Source: Microbacterium sp. (lineage in GTDB: Bacteria; Actinomycetota; Actinomycetes; Actinomycetales; Microbacteriaceae). From it: a stretch of 64,000 nt of DNA. Positions 1 through 7,336 of this stretch are shown one piece after another. Position numbers and translations under genes: made by a program. Numbering within the stretch: position 1 is the stretch's first letter; each line of letters starts with the position of its first letter. Where the stretch lies: positions 388,395 through 452,394 of the forward strand of contig NZ_JAFKIP010000006.1 of NCBI RefSeq assembly GCF_017305435.1, given 5' to 3'. The notes beneath the pieces were generated by a model. The model had not been told where the DNA came from, did no database searches, and was given only the letters and a program-made list of their open reading frames with translations.

Positions 1-471
1 GTCGCCGAGCTCGCGGACGGTGCCCTCGCCCGGGCGGACGAGCTGAGTCGGGTACGTGGTGTGCGCCGGCGCCGAGAAGAGGTAGAAGAACGCGCCGTCC
101 GACCCGTCGGCATCCAGGAACCGGACGTCGCGCACGCCGCGGCCGAGGTAGAGGCACGCGCCGTTCACGAGCTCGTAGGTCTCGCCGTCGGCGATGACCG
201 CGCCCGTGTCGCCGACGTTGACGATGCCGAGCTCGCGGTGCTCGAGGAAGTGGTCGCTGCGGATCTCCGGGTACCCCGTGAGGACGAGTTCGTCGCCCGC
301 GGGCACGGCGCCGCCGAGGACGATCCGGTCGTGGTGTGTGTAGGTCAGGCGGATCTCGCCCGGCACGAACACGTCGTCGACGAGGTACGTTTCGCGTAGC
401 TGCGCCGTCGTCATCCCCGGGATCTGGGCGGGGTTCGTGGCGTAGCGCTGCGGGATGTGCTGCTCGGTCAT
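1..471 (-). CDS. kduI: 5-keto-4-deoxyuronate isomerase KduI (partial, C-terminus off window)
   Basis: The first 157 residues are visible and the rest lies beyond the left edge. The frame starts MTEQHIPQRYATNPAQI at an ATG preceded by a GGAGAA ribosome binding site. The cupin-type stretch (LRETYLVDDVF, GGAVPAGDELVL, FLEHRELGIVN, FFYLFSAPAH) is characteristic of KduI. The family isomerises 5-keto-4-deoxyuronate (4-deoxy-L-threo-5-hexosulose uronate), released from unsaturated uronides, to 3-deoxy-D-glycero-2,5-hexodiulosonate in the cytoplasm. It lies 46 bp downstream of kduD and is the last visible gene of the minus-strand uronate operon. I am confident of the family. Whether more operon genes follow cannot be seen. 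Confidence 0.93.
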   Translation of the reverse strand, partial: MTEQHIPQRYATNPAQIPGMTTAQLRETYLVDDVFVPGEIRLTYTHHDRIVLGGAVPAGDELVLTGYPEIRSDHFLEHRELGIVNVGDTGAVIADGETYELVNGACLYLGRGVRDVRFLDADGSDGAFFYLFSAPAHTTYPTQLVRPGEGTVRELGD

Positions 472-517
472 GGGTTCTCCTTCTCGAGGGGTATGCGGGG
501 TCGTAGGTGGGGGCGCG

Positions 518-1282
518 TCAGCGGACGAGCCAGCCGCCGTCGACGGGGATGATCGCGCCGGTGACGTACGCGGCGGCGTCGGATGCCAGGAAGACGAAGG
601 CGCCCTGCAGGTCGCCCGGCGTGCCCCAGCGCCCGGCGGGGATGCGCGCGAGGATCGACGCCGACCGGTCCTCGTCGGCGCGCAGCGGTGCCGTGTTATC
701 GGTCGCCATGTAGCCCGGGGCGATCGCGTTGACCGTCACGCCCGACGCCGCCCACTCGTTCGCGAGCGCCTTGGTGAGCCCCGCGACGGCGTGCTTGCTC
801 GCGGTGTAGCCGGGGACGAGGATGCCGCCCTGGAAGGACAGCATCGACGCGACGTTCACGATGCGGCCGTGCCCGCGCGCGATCATGCCGCGCCCGACCG
901 CCTGGGACAGGTGGAAGACGGAGTCGAGGTTGACGGCGAGCACGTCGTCCCAATCGCTCGCCGGGTGCTCGGCGGCGGGGGCACGACGGATCGTGCCGGC
1001 GTTGTTCACCAGGATGTCGACCGGGGCGAGCGCGTCCTCGATCTCGCCGACGGCGGCCGCGTACTCGGCGGCGGATGCCTCGGCGAAGTCGAGCTGCACG
1101 CGGTGCACCCGCCGCCCGAGCGCTTCGATGCGCGCCGCCGTCTCGCGCGCGTCGCCGCGATCGAGGAGCGCCACGTCGGCCCCGGCCTCGGCGAGCGCGA
1201 CCGCAGCGCCCTGCCCGAGCCCGCGGCTGGAGCCGGTGACGAGGGCGGTGCGGCCGTCGAGGCGGAAGGTGTCGAGGATCAT
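518..1282 (-). CDS. kduD: 2-dehydro-3-deoxy-D-gluconate 5-dehydrogenase KduD (SDR)
   Basis: A 254-residue classical short-chain dehydrogenase. The cofactor motif TGSSRGLG is at about residues 16-23, NNAG at 93-96, and the catalytic Ser146, Tyr159 and Lys163 are all present (VASMLSF, YTASK). The start MILDTFRLDGRTALVTG is placed where the ATG overlaps the stop of the upstream FAH gene (ATGA). KduD reduces the KduI product to 2-keto-3-deoxygluconate with NAD(P)H. Its position between GH88 and kduI supports this role over a generic SDR. The kinase and aldolase that would finish the pathway (KdgK, KdgA) are not in the window and may lie to the left. Confidence 0.92.
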   Translation of the reverse strand: MILDTFRLDGRTALVTGSSRGLGQGAAVALAEAGADVALLDRGDARETAARIEALGRRVHRVQLDFAEASAAEYAAAVGEIEDALAPVDILVNNAGTIRRAPAAEHPASDWDDVLAVNLDSVFHLSQAVGRGMIARGHGRIVNVASMLSFQGGILVPGYTASKHAVAGLTKALANEWAASGVTVNAIAPGYMATDNTAPLRADEDRSASILARIPAGRWGTPGDLQGAFVFLASDAAAYVTGAIIPVDGGWLVR

Positions 1283-2178
1283 GCGTTCTCTCCCGTGGTG
1301 GTCCCCGAGGCTACCCCGGGTCGATGAAGCGGTTCGATGAAGCGGGTGGTGAGCTCCCCCAGCCCCGTGATGCGGACGGTGACGGTGTCGCCCCCCGCGA
1401 GCGGGCGGTGCGCCGCCTGGGCGGCGGGGAGCTTCTGCGGCGTGCCGGTCGAGATCACGTCGCCGGGTTCGAGCGTCATCACCTGGCTCAGGTGATGCAC
1501 GACGAAGGCGACCGAGAAGATCGTCGTCGCGGTGGACTGCGACACCGTCACGACGCCGTCCCGTACGACTTCGACGAGCACGTCCTGCGGGTCGGGCGCC
1601 GCATCGCGCGTGGTGATCCACGGGCCCAGCGGCGCGAACCCGTCGGAGCACTTGCCCAGCGCCCACTGGCTCTGCCTCCGCTGCCACGCGCGATCGGAGA
1701 CGTCGTCGAGGATCGTGTACCCGCCGACGTGGCCCAGCGCGTCCGCCAGCGACACCTCGTGCGCACGCCGCCCGATGACGATCGCGAGTTCGCCCTCGTA
1801 GTCGGCATCCACCGCGCCCGTCGGCAGCACGACCGCGTCATCGGGCCCGGCGAGCGTGTTGGGCGTCTTCACGAACACATCGGGGAACGCGGGGTCGTCG
1901 GCGGTCGGATCGACACCGTCGGGCACGTGTCCTCGGTAGTTGTAGCCGAGGCAGAGGATCTTCCCGGGGGTGACGGGCGGGGCGAGATCGAGGGCCGCGA
2001 GGGCCGGGGATGCCGCGGTGACGGATGCCGCGGCATCCTCCGCGCGCTCACGCGCCGCCCCTCCGCCGAGCACCGCGGTCACCGGATCGGCGAGGAGGGC
2101 GACGCGGTCGACGCCCGCGACGTCGACGACGACGCCGGCCCGCGGACCGCCGGCCGATCGCACCGTGACGAGCCTCAC
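1279..2178 (-). CDS. fumarylacetoacetate hydrolase-family protein
   Basis: A 299-residue protein with the FAH fold. The region from about residue 70 reads PGKILCLGYNYRGHV, followed by the metal-binding DYEGE (126-130), TILDDVSDR with Asp159 and the GKCSDGFAPLGPW segment. The GTG start overlaps the TGA of the GH88 gene, and its own TGA overlaps the ATG of kduD, so translation is probably coupled. Known relatives hydrolyse or decarboxylate acylpyruvates, including 2,4-diketo-3-deoxy sugar acids in oxidative L-rhamnose or deoxyuronate routes. In this operon I infer a role on a diketo-deoxy acid derived from the uronate. The substrate is not determined by the sequence. Confidence 0.85.
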   Translation of the reverse strand: MRLVTVRSAGGPRAGVVVDVAGVDRVALLADPVTAVLGGGAARERAEDAAASVTAASPALAALDLAPPVTPGKILCLGYNYRGHVPDGVDPTADDPAFPDVFVKTPNTLAGPDDAVVLPTGAVDADYEGELAIVIGRRAHEVSLADALGHVGGYTILDDVSDRAWQRRQSQWALGKCSDGFAPLGPWITTRDAAPDPQDVLVEVVRDGVVTVSQSTATTIFSVAFVVHHLSQVMTLEPGDVISTGTPQKLPAAQAAHRPLAGGDTVTVRITGLGELTTRFIEPLHRPGVASGTTTGENA

Positions 2179-3398
2179 CAGTACGTCACCCACTCGGGGT
2201 CTGCGAGCCGGGTGAGCGCCTCGAGGTAGAAGTAATCGCCCCAGAGCGTGCCCTCGTCGACGCCGTTGTTCTTCGGCAGGTCGTAGACGCTGTGCAGGAG
2301 GAGCGCGTCGGCGTCCTCGGGGCGCGCGGGGGTGTAGCCGGCGATGAGATCGCCGACGAGCTGCTCGGCGAACGCCTGCGCTCGCGCGGCCCGGGCGGGA
2401 TCGGGATCGACGCGCGCGAGCTCGAGGAACCCGCAGGCCGCGATCGCCCCCGCGGAGCTGTCGCGCGGTGCGGGGTTCTCGTCCGTGTAGACGAGGTCCC
2501 AGTACGGCACGCCGTCGGCGGGGAGGTGCGCCAGGAAGTACTCGGCACAGCGCCATGCGGCATCCAGCAGGGACGGGTCGCCCGTCGCCCGGTGGTTGAT
2601 CGCGAAGCCGTAGATGCCCCACGCCTGCCCGCGCGCCCAGCAGGAGTCGTCGAACGCGCCCTGCTCGGTCGCCCCGCGCAGCGGCTCGCCCGTGACCGTG
2701 TCCCAGTAGAACGTGTGGAAGGTCGAGTCGTCGGCGCGCAGGATGTGCTCGCGCAGCTGTGTCGTGTGGCGACGCACGGCGTCGGCGTACCGTTCCTCGC
2801 CCGTCTCGGCGTGCGCCCACGACAGGAGGGGCATGTTCATGAGGCTGTCGATGATCGTGCGGCCCGCCTGTCGCGGATCGGACAGGTCGCCCCACGCCTG
2901 GATGACACCGGCGGGTTCGAGGAAGCGGCGCATGAGGTGATCGGCGGCGTCGAGGGCTGCCGCACGGGCGTCGGCGCGCGCGGCAGCGGTGGACGCCAGC
3001 CGCGCCGCCGTGAGGGAGCCGAGGCTGTACAGGAAGCCGAGGTCGTGGGTGTCGAGGTCGTGCTCGCCGCGCACCCGTTCGGCGAAGTCGTCGGCGTGGC
3101 GGAGGGCCGCGGCGCGGAAGTCCTGGTCTCCGGTGAGCTCCCACGCGAGCCACTGCTGACCCGACCAGAAGCTCGTCGTCCAGCCGCGGTTGGCGCCCGC
3201 GGCGAAGCCCGGGGCCGCCGGGCGGAGCTCATACCGGTTCGCGTGCGTCGTGTCGTCGGGGTACAGGTCGCCGTGCAGTGTGATGTTGCGGCGCACGGTC
3301 GCGAGCGCCGCGTCGAGGGCGGCGGTACGGGTGTCGGCGCCCAGCGTCGACGCTCCCGGGGCGGGCGCGCCGGCGGATGTGTGGGGGGTGGAAGTCAT
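2175..3398 (-). CDS. GH88 unsaturated glucuronyl hydrolase
   Basis: A 407-residue (alpha/alpha)6-type protein. The GH88 segments are visible: THDLGFLYSLG with Asp119 and RTIIDSLMNMPLL with Asp184, the positions of the two catalytic aspartates in the family, plus the C-terminal YDLPKNNGVDEGTLWGDYF. The first about 25 residues are Ala/Gly/Thr-rich and not a clear signal peptide, so it is probably cytoplasmic. It hydrates and cleaves the unsaturated uronic acid from the non-reducing end of lyase-generated oligosaccharides, giving the 5-keto-4-deoxyuronate that KduI uses. The ATG start is at 3398. The gene sits 17 bp after DUF624 and overlaps the FAH start. The exact glycan (GAG, rhamnogalacturonan, ulvan or xanthan type) cannot be read from the sequence. 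Confidence 0.9.
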   Translation of the reverse strand: MTSTPHTSAGAPAPGASTLGADTRTAALDAALATVRRNITLHGDLYPDDTTHANRYELRPAAPGFAAGANRGWTTSFWSGQQWLAWELTGDQDFRAAALRHADDFAERVRGEHDLDTHDLGFLYSLGSLTAARLASTAAARADARAAALDAADHLMRRFLEPAGVIQAWGDLSDPRQAGRTIIDSLMNMPLLSWAHAETGEERYADAVRRHTTQLREHILRADDSTFHTFYWDTVTGEPLRGATEQGAFDDSCWARGQAWGIYGFAINHRATGDPSLLDAAWRCAEYFLAHLPADGVPYWDLVYTDENPAPRDSSAGAIAACGFLELARVDPDPARAARAQAFAEQLVGDLIAGYTPARPEDADALLLHSVYDLPKNNGVDEGTLWGDYFYLEALTRLADPEWVTYW

Positions 3399-3415
3399 GG
3401 GAGGTCTTTCTGGAG

Positions 3416-4066
3416 TCAGGCGCGCACGTGGGCGAGGTGGTCGGCCGGGTGCAGGGTGAAGCGGCTGTTGGTCCACGCCAGGTACAGCGCGGGGGAGGCC
3501 AACGCGGACAGGGCGAGCAGCGGCAGGGCGACGAACGCGGCGGCGTAGACCACGAGCACGACGAGGCTGAGTGCCGTGAGGTACCACCGCCGCACGCCGA
3601 ACCAGGCGCCGCGGCGCACGGCGTCCCGCGCCGACGTGCCCGGAGCCTCCGCGATCGCGGCGAGCGCGAGCAGGGCGGTGCCGGCCACGAGCAGCCCGGT
3701 GACGACGAGCACCACCATGGCGGCCTGCGCGAACGGCGTGTCGGCGAAGAAGCGGACGTCGACGACGAGGACGACGCCGACCAGCGCGGCGACGCCCGCG
3801 ACAGCGCTCGCGCGACGCCAGGTCGCCCGATACCCGCGCCAGAAGGTGCGGAAGACCCCGTCGTGCGGCGCCGCGAACACGGTGAACGCGGCGGTCAGGC
3901 CGGGCGCGGCGAGCACCGCGGTCACGGCGACCAGCGGCCACAGCGCGAAGGCGTCGGTGAACACGACGACCGCGATGAGCGGCGCCGCCGTCACGGCGAG
4001 GAGGACATTGACGGCGACGGCCGTGCCGAGGGTGTCGAGGGCGCCCTGGATCTTGTCGAAGCGCAC
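3416..4066 (-). CDS. DUF624 (YesL-like) membrane protein
   Basis: A 216-residue integral membrane protein with about five hydrophobic segments. It starts at a GTG (MRFDKIQGALDTLGTAVAVNVL) 3 bp after the preceding permease gene. The organisation resembles YesL/DUF624 proteins, which commonly accompany oligosaccharide ABC transporters and GH88/GH105 enzymes in pectin or polyuronide loci. The family has no settled function; a role in assisting transport is inferred only from context. Confidence 0.8.
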   Translation of the reverse strand: MRFDKIQGALDTLGTAVAVNVLLAVTAAPLIAVVVFTDAFALWPLVAVTAVLAAPGLTAAFTVFAAPHDGVFRTFWRGYRATWRRASAVAGVAALVGVVLVVDVRFFADTPFAQAAMVVLVVTGLLVAGTALLALAAIAEAPGTSARDAVRRGAWFGVRRWYLTALSLVVLVVYAAAFVALPLLALSALASPALYLAWTNSRFTLHPADHLAHVRA

Positions 4067-4069
4067 GGG

Positions 4070-4984
4070 TCAGCCCTTCAGGCCCGAGGTCGCGATGCCC
4101 TCGACGAAGTACCGCTGCCCGATCAGGAAGATGATCGCGATCGGGATGACCGACACGGTGAGCCCCGTGAAGAGCATCGCGTAGTCGGCATCCACGTTGT
4201 TCGCGACGAAGTTCTTGAGCCCGAGCTGCACCGTCCAGTTCTCGCGGCTGCGCAGATACAGGAGGGGTCCGAGGTAGTCGTTCCACGTGTTGACGAAGGT
4301 CAGCAGCCCGAGCGATGCGAGCGCGGGGCCCGACAGCGGCAGCATGATGCGCGCCCAGATCGAGTACTCGTTGAGCCCGTCGATGCGGGCCGCTTCGCTG
4401 AGCTCTTCGGGGATCGACTCGAAGTACTGCTTCATGAGGAAGACGCCGAACGCGCCGAATGCCTGCAGCACGATGATCGCGACGAGGGTGTTCGTGAGCT
4501 TCGCCTGCGCCATCATGATGTACTGCGGGATCATGTACGACTGCCACGGCACCGCGATCGTGCCGAGGTAGACGAGGAACAGGATGTCGCGACCGGGGAA
4601 GCGCACCTTGGCGAAGCCGTACGCGGCGAACGAGCCGGTGAGCACCTGCAGGAACGTCACGACGACCGACAGGACGATCGTGTTGCGCAGCCAGGTGACC
4701 ATGTCGGTCTTGGTCCACAGCTCGATGTAGTGCTCCCAGTGCCATGTCTCGGGCAGCCATTTCACCGGGACCGAGAACACCTCGTTGGAGTCCTTGAACG
4801 AGCTCAGCACCATCCAGGCGAACGGGACGAGCAGCGCCAGGGCGAAGAGGACGAGCAGGATGCTGCCGATGATGCGCAGCACGTTGCCGCGCGCGGGCTT
4901 GGAGGACTGCAGCGGATCGAAGCCGGGCTTCTCGGGCGTGACCTCGGTGACCGTGGCGCCGACGATGAGATCGGATGTGGACAT
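4070..4984 (-). CDS. carbohydrate ABC transporter permease (MalG/AraQ type)
   Basis: A 304-residue permease with about six membrane segments and a short polar N-terminus. The EAA loop ELSEAARIDGLNEYSIWARIMLP is present, and the C-terminus RYFVEGIATSGLKG is the classic MalG-type ending. The ATG start overlaps the TGA of the upstream permease gene by one base. It pairs with that permease and the lipoprotein encoded upstream to import, by inference, unsaturated uronide oligosaccharides. No ATPase gene is present in the operon. Confidence 0.93.
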   Translation of the reverse strand: MSTSDLIVGATVTEVTPEKPGFDPLQSSKPARGNVLRIIGSILLVLFALALLVPFAWMVLSSFKDSNEVFSVPVKWLPETWHWEHYIELWTKTDMVTWLRNTIVLSVVVTFLQVLTGSFAAYGFAKVRFPGRDILFLVYLGTIAVPWQSYMIPQYIMMAQAKLTNTLVAIIVLQAFGAFGVFLMKQYFESIPEELSEAARIDGLNEYSIWARIMLPLSGPALASLGLLTFVNTWNDYLGPLLYLRSRENWTVQLGLKNFVANNVDADYAMLFTGLTVSVIPIAIIFLIGQRYFVEGIATSGLKG

Positions 4985-5940
4985 CACGCACTCCGCTTCT
5001 TGTTGACGAAGAACTGGATGACGGTCGCGCCGAGGCAGATGGCGAACAGGACGACGGCTCCCGCCGAGGCGTACCCGAACTTCGACTCGATGAAGCCCTT
5101 CTGGTAGATGAACTGGCTGAGGACCACCGTCGCCTGGTTGGGCGCCGCGGTGCCGCCGGGCGAGAGGACGATGATGAGGTCGAAGATCTTGAACGACGCG
5201 ATCGTCAGCAGGACCGTGACGAGGAACATCGTGGGGCGGATGCCGGGGAGCGTGACGTTCCAGAACCGCTGCCACGCGTTGGTGCCGTCCACACGCGCCG
5301 CTTCGTAGAGCTCGCGGGGCACGGTCTGCAGGCCCGCGAGGAACAGGATCATGTAGTAGCCCATGTCGCGCCACGTGCTGATGATGACGATCGAGGGCAT
5401 CGCCCACTCCTGCGACGTGAGCCAGCCGGGAGGGTTCTGGATGCCGATGAAGCGCAGGAACTCGTTGATCGGACCGTAGTCCGGGCTGAACAGGAGGTTC
5501 CACACGAGCGCGATCGCGACGATCGAGGTGATGTAGGGGAAGAACGCGGCCGTGCGGAAGAAGGCGATGCCGCGCAGCTTCGTGTTCAGCAGCAGCGCGA
5601 GGCCGAGCGAGACCGCGATCGTGAGCGGCACGTGCAGGATCGCGTAGTAGAACGTGTTGACGACCGAGCGCTGGAAGAGGGGGTCGGCGAACAGCTTCGG
5701 GAAGTTCTCGAGCCCGATGAACTGACCCTTGCCGAAGATGTTGAAGTCGGTGAGCGCGACGTAGAAGAGCGTCGCCACGGGGATCAGCGTGATGATCGCG
5801 AAGCCGAGGAAGTTCGGCAGGATGAAGCTCCAGCCCAGCAGCGTGTTGCGCAGCGCGAGCTTGGAGCGACGGGGACGGCGGGTCGGGTCGGTCCCGCTCG
5901 TGTCTGGGATGCCGATCCTGTCGGCGGTGGCGCTCGTCAT
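4984..5940 (-). CDS. carbohydrate ABC transporter permease (MalF/UgpA type)
   Basis: A 318-residue permease with six predicted membrane segments. The EAA motif is ELYEAARVDGTNAWQRFWNVTLPGI, and the STPGGTA-like region is SPGGTAAPNQATVVLSQFIY. The basic N-terminus RRPRRSKLALRN precedes the first helix. It lies between the binding-protein gene, from which it is separated by an 88 bp gap with a strong hairpin, and the MalG-type permease. It forms one half of the membrane channel. Confidence 0.93.
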   Translation of the reverse strand: MTSATADRIGIPDTSGTDPTRRPRRSKLALRNTLLGWSFILPNFLGFAIITLIPVATLFYVALTDFNIFGKGQFIGLENFPKLFADPLFQRSVVNTFYYAILHVPLTIAVSLGLALLLNTKLRGIAFFRTAAFFPYITSIVAIALVWNLLFSPDYGPINEFLRFIGIQNPPGWLTSQEWAMPSIVIISTWRDMGYYMILFLAGLQTVPRELYEAARVDGTNAWQRFWNVTLPGIRPTMFLVTVLLTIASFKIFDLIIVLSPGGTAAPNQATVVLSQFIYQKGFIESKFGYASAGAVVLFAICLGATVIQFFVNKKRSA

Positions 5941-5970
5941 GGCGTTCTCCGGACTGTCTCTCAGTGGGTT

Positions 5971-6005
5971 CCGGTGCCGGGCGCGAGATGCGCGCCCGGC
6001 ACCGG
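5971..6005 (-). other. intercistronic stem-loop between binding-protein and permease genes
   Basis: A perfect 15-bp inverted repeat: arms 5971-5985 (CCGGTGCCGGGCGCG) and 5991-6005, with a 5-base loop. It lies between the stop of the solute-binding protein gene and the start of the first permease gene. There is no U-run. Such hairpins commonly act as partial terminators or mRNA 3' stabilisers that keep the binding protein more abundant than the permeases. Confidence 0.7.
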
Positions 6006-6028
6006 AGGGGTGGTGCGGGTTCGGCGGC

Positions 6029-7294
6029 TCAGAGAGCCTTGAACGCCGCGTCCGCGTCCGCGATCGCCTGCTGGACCGACTTGGTCTTCATGAGGATCTC
6101 GGTGTGCATCGTGCCGAGGATCGTCTGGACCGCGGCGGTCTTGTCCGAGGTGGGGTTCTCGGGCTTGGTGTCGTGCGTCGACCACGCGAACTTCGACAGG
6201 TCGTCGGTCGGGGCGCCCTCGACGCCGAAGAAGGCGTCGGCCACCGTCTCGGACGTGTTGGCCGGTGTGATGCCGATACCGGCCAGGATGGCGGCCGCGT
6301 CATCGCTCATCGCGTACTCGAGGAACTGCTTCGCGGCAGCGGTCTTGCTGCTGTCGATGGCGGCGTTGATGCCGAAGCCGGTCGGGTCGCCGAAGGTGAC
6401 GGGCTCGTCGACGGTCGAGGAGTCCTTCTGCGGGATCGGTGCGAAGCCCCAGTTGAAGGTGTCGGCCTCACCGGACTTCTGCTGCGAGATCAGCGTCGCG
6501 ACGTACCACGTGCCCATCGGGAGCATCGCCGCATGCTGCTTGCCGAACTCGCCCTGGTAGGTCGGGCTGTTCGCGCTGGAGGTCGCGAAGTCGATCTGGT
6601 AACCGGCGGCCTCGCGCGCCAGGCGGCGGTCGTAGAGGTCCGCCATGTACTCGTAGTCGCCGGAGAAGATGTCACCGTCGAACTGCGCATTCGCGAAGCC
6701 CTGGGTGGTGGACTGCCAGCGGTGCTCGTACGTGCCGTAGTGGTCGGCGGTCGTCAGCGCCTTCGCGGCGGCGTCGTAGTCATCCCACGTCCACGAGCCG
6801 TCCGGGTACGCGACGCCGGCGGCGTCGAAGATGTCCTTGTTGTAGAAGAGGACCCAGGAGTCCTGGCGGTAGGGGGTGGCGTACTGCGTTCCGTCGACCT
6901 CGTAGGACGCGGCACCGCTGACGGAGTCGGGGATCTCGATGTCGGACACGTCGAGGAGCTGGCCGCCGGCGACGAGCGTCGAGACGTACTTGACCTCCTT
7001 CTGCGTGATGATGTCGGGGCCCGAGCCCGCCCCCAGGTCGGCCGTCAGGAGGGTGTTGTACTCGGCCGGGTCGTACTCGACGAGATCGACCTTGTTGCCG
7101 GTGGCCTTCTCGAACCCGTCGGCGAGGGCCTGGAACTCGGGGGTCGTCGCCAGACTCCAGCCCGACAGGGTCAGAGTGACCGGGGCGGCCGAGGCGCCCG
7201 ACTCGGCGGGGTCGGAAGAGCCACCGCTGCATGCGGTGAGGGCGAGGGTCGCGACGATGGCGAGGCCACCGGCTGCTGCGATCTTTCGGTTCAT
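6029..7294 (-). CDS. extracellular sugar-binding lipoprotein of ABC transporter
   Basis: A 421-residue family 1 solute-binding protein. The signal peptide MNRKIAAAGGLAIVATLALTAC ends in a lipobox with Cys22, followed by a Gly/Ser/Ala-rich tether, so the mature protein is anchored to the outer face of the membrane. The body shows the usual SBP_bac_1 features (WDDYDAAAKALT, GTQYATPYRQDSWVLFYNKDIF, KTAAAKQFLEYAMSDDAA). It is the second gene of the uronate operon, 42 bp after the DUF2264 gene. The ligand is inferred to be an unsaturated uronic-acid oligosaccharide. Confidence 0.92.
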   Translation of the reverse strand: MNRKIAAAGGLAIVATLALTACSGGSSDPAESGASAAPVTLTLSGWSLATTPEFQALADGFEKATGNKVDLVEYDPAEYNTLLTADLGAGSGPDIITQKEVKYVSTLVAGGQLLDVSDIEIPDSVSGAASYEVDGTQYATPYRQDSWVLFYNKDIFDAAGVAYPDGSWTWDDYDAAAKALTTADHYGTYEHRWQSTTQGFANAQFDGDIFSGDYEYMADLYDRRLAREAAGYQIDFATSSANSPTYQGEFGKQHAAMLPMGTWYVATLISQQKSGEADTFNWGFAPIPQKDSSTVDEPVTFGDPTGFGINAAIDSSKTAAAKQFLEYAMSDDAAAILAGIGITPANTSETVADAFFGVEGAPTDDLSKFAWSTHDTKPENPTSDKTAAVQTILGTMHTEILMKTKSVQQAIADADAAFKAL

Positions 7295-7336
7295 GTGTCT
7301 TGCTGCTCCTTTGCGAGTGCCCCAACAGTGGGCGGG

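Noticed and set aside
1-471. kduI as a truncated pseudogene
   Set aside because: The frame is open to the first base of the window; the missing C-terminus is due to the window edge.
3377-5107. Long plus-strand frame with Glu/Asp/Arg-rich product
   Set aside because: It is antisense to the DUF624 and permease genes and shows charged low-complexity composition typical of a shadow frame.
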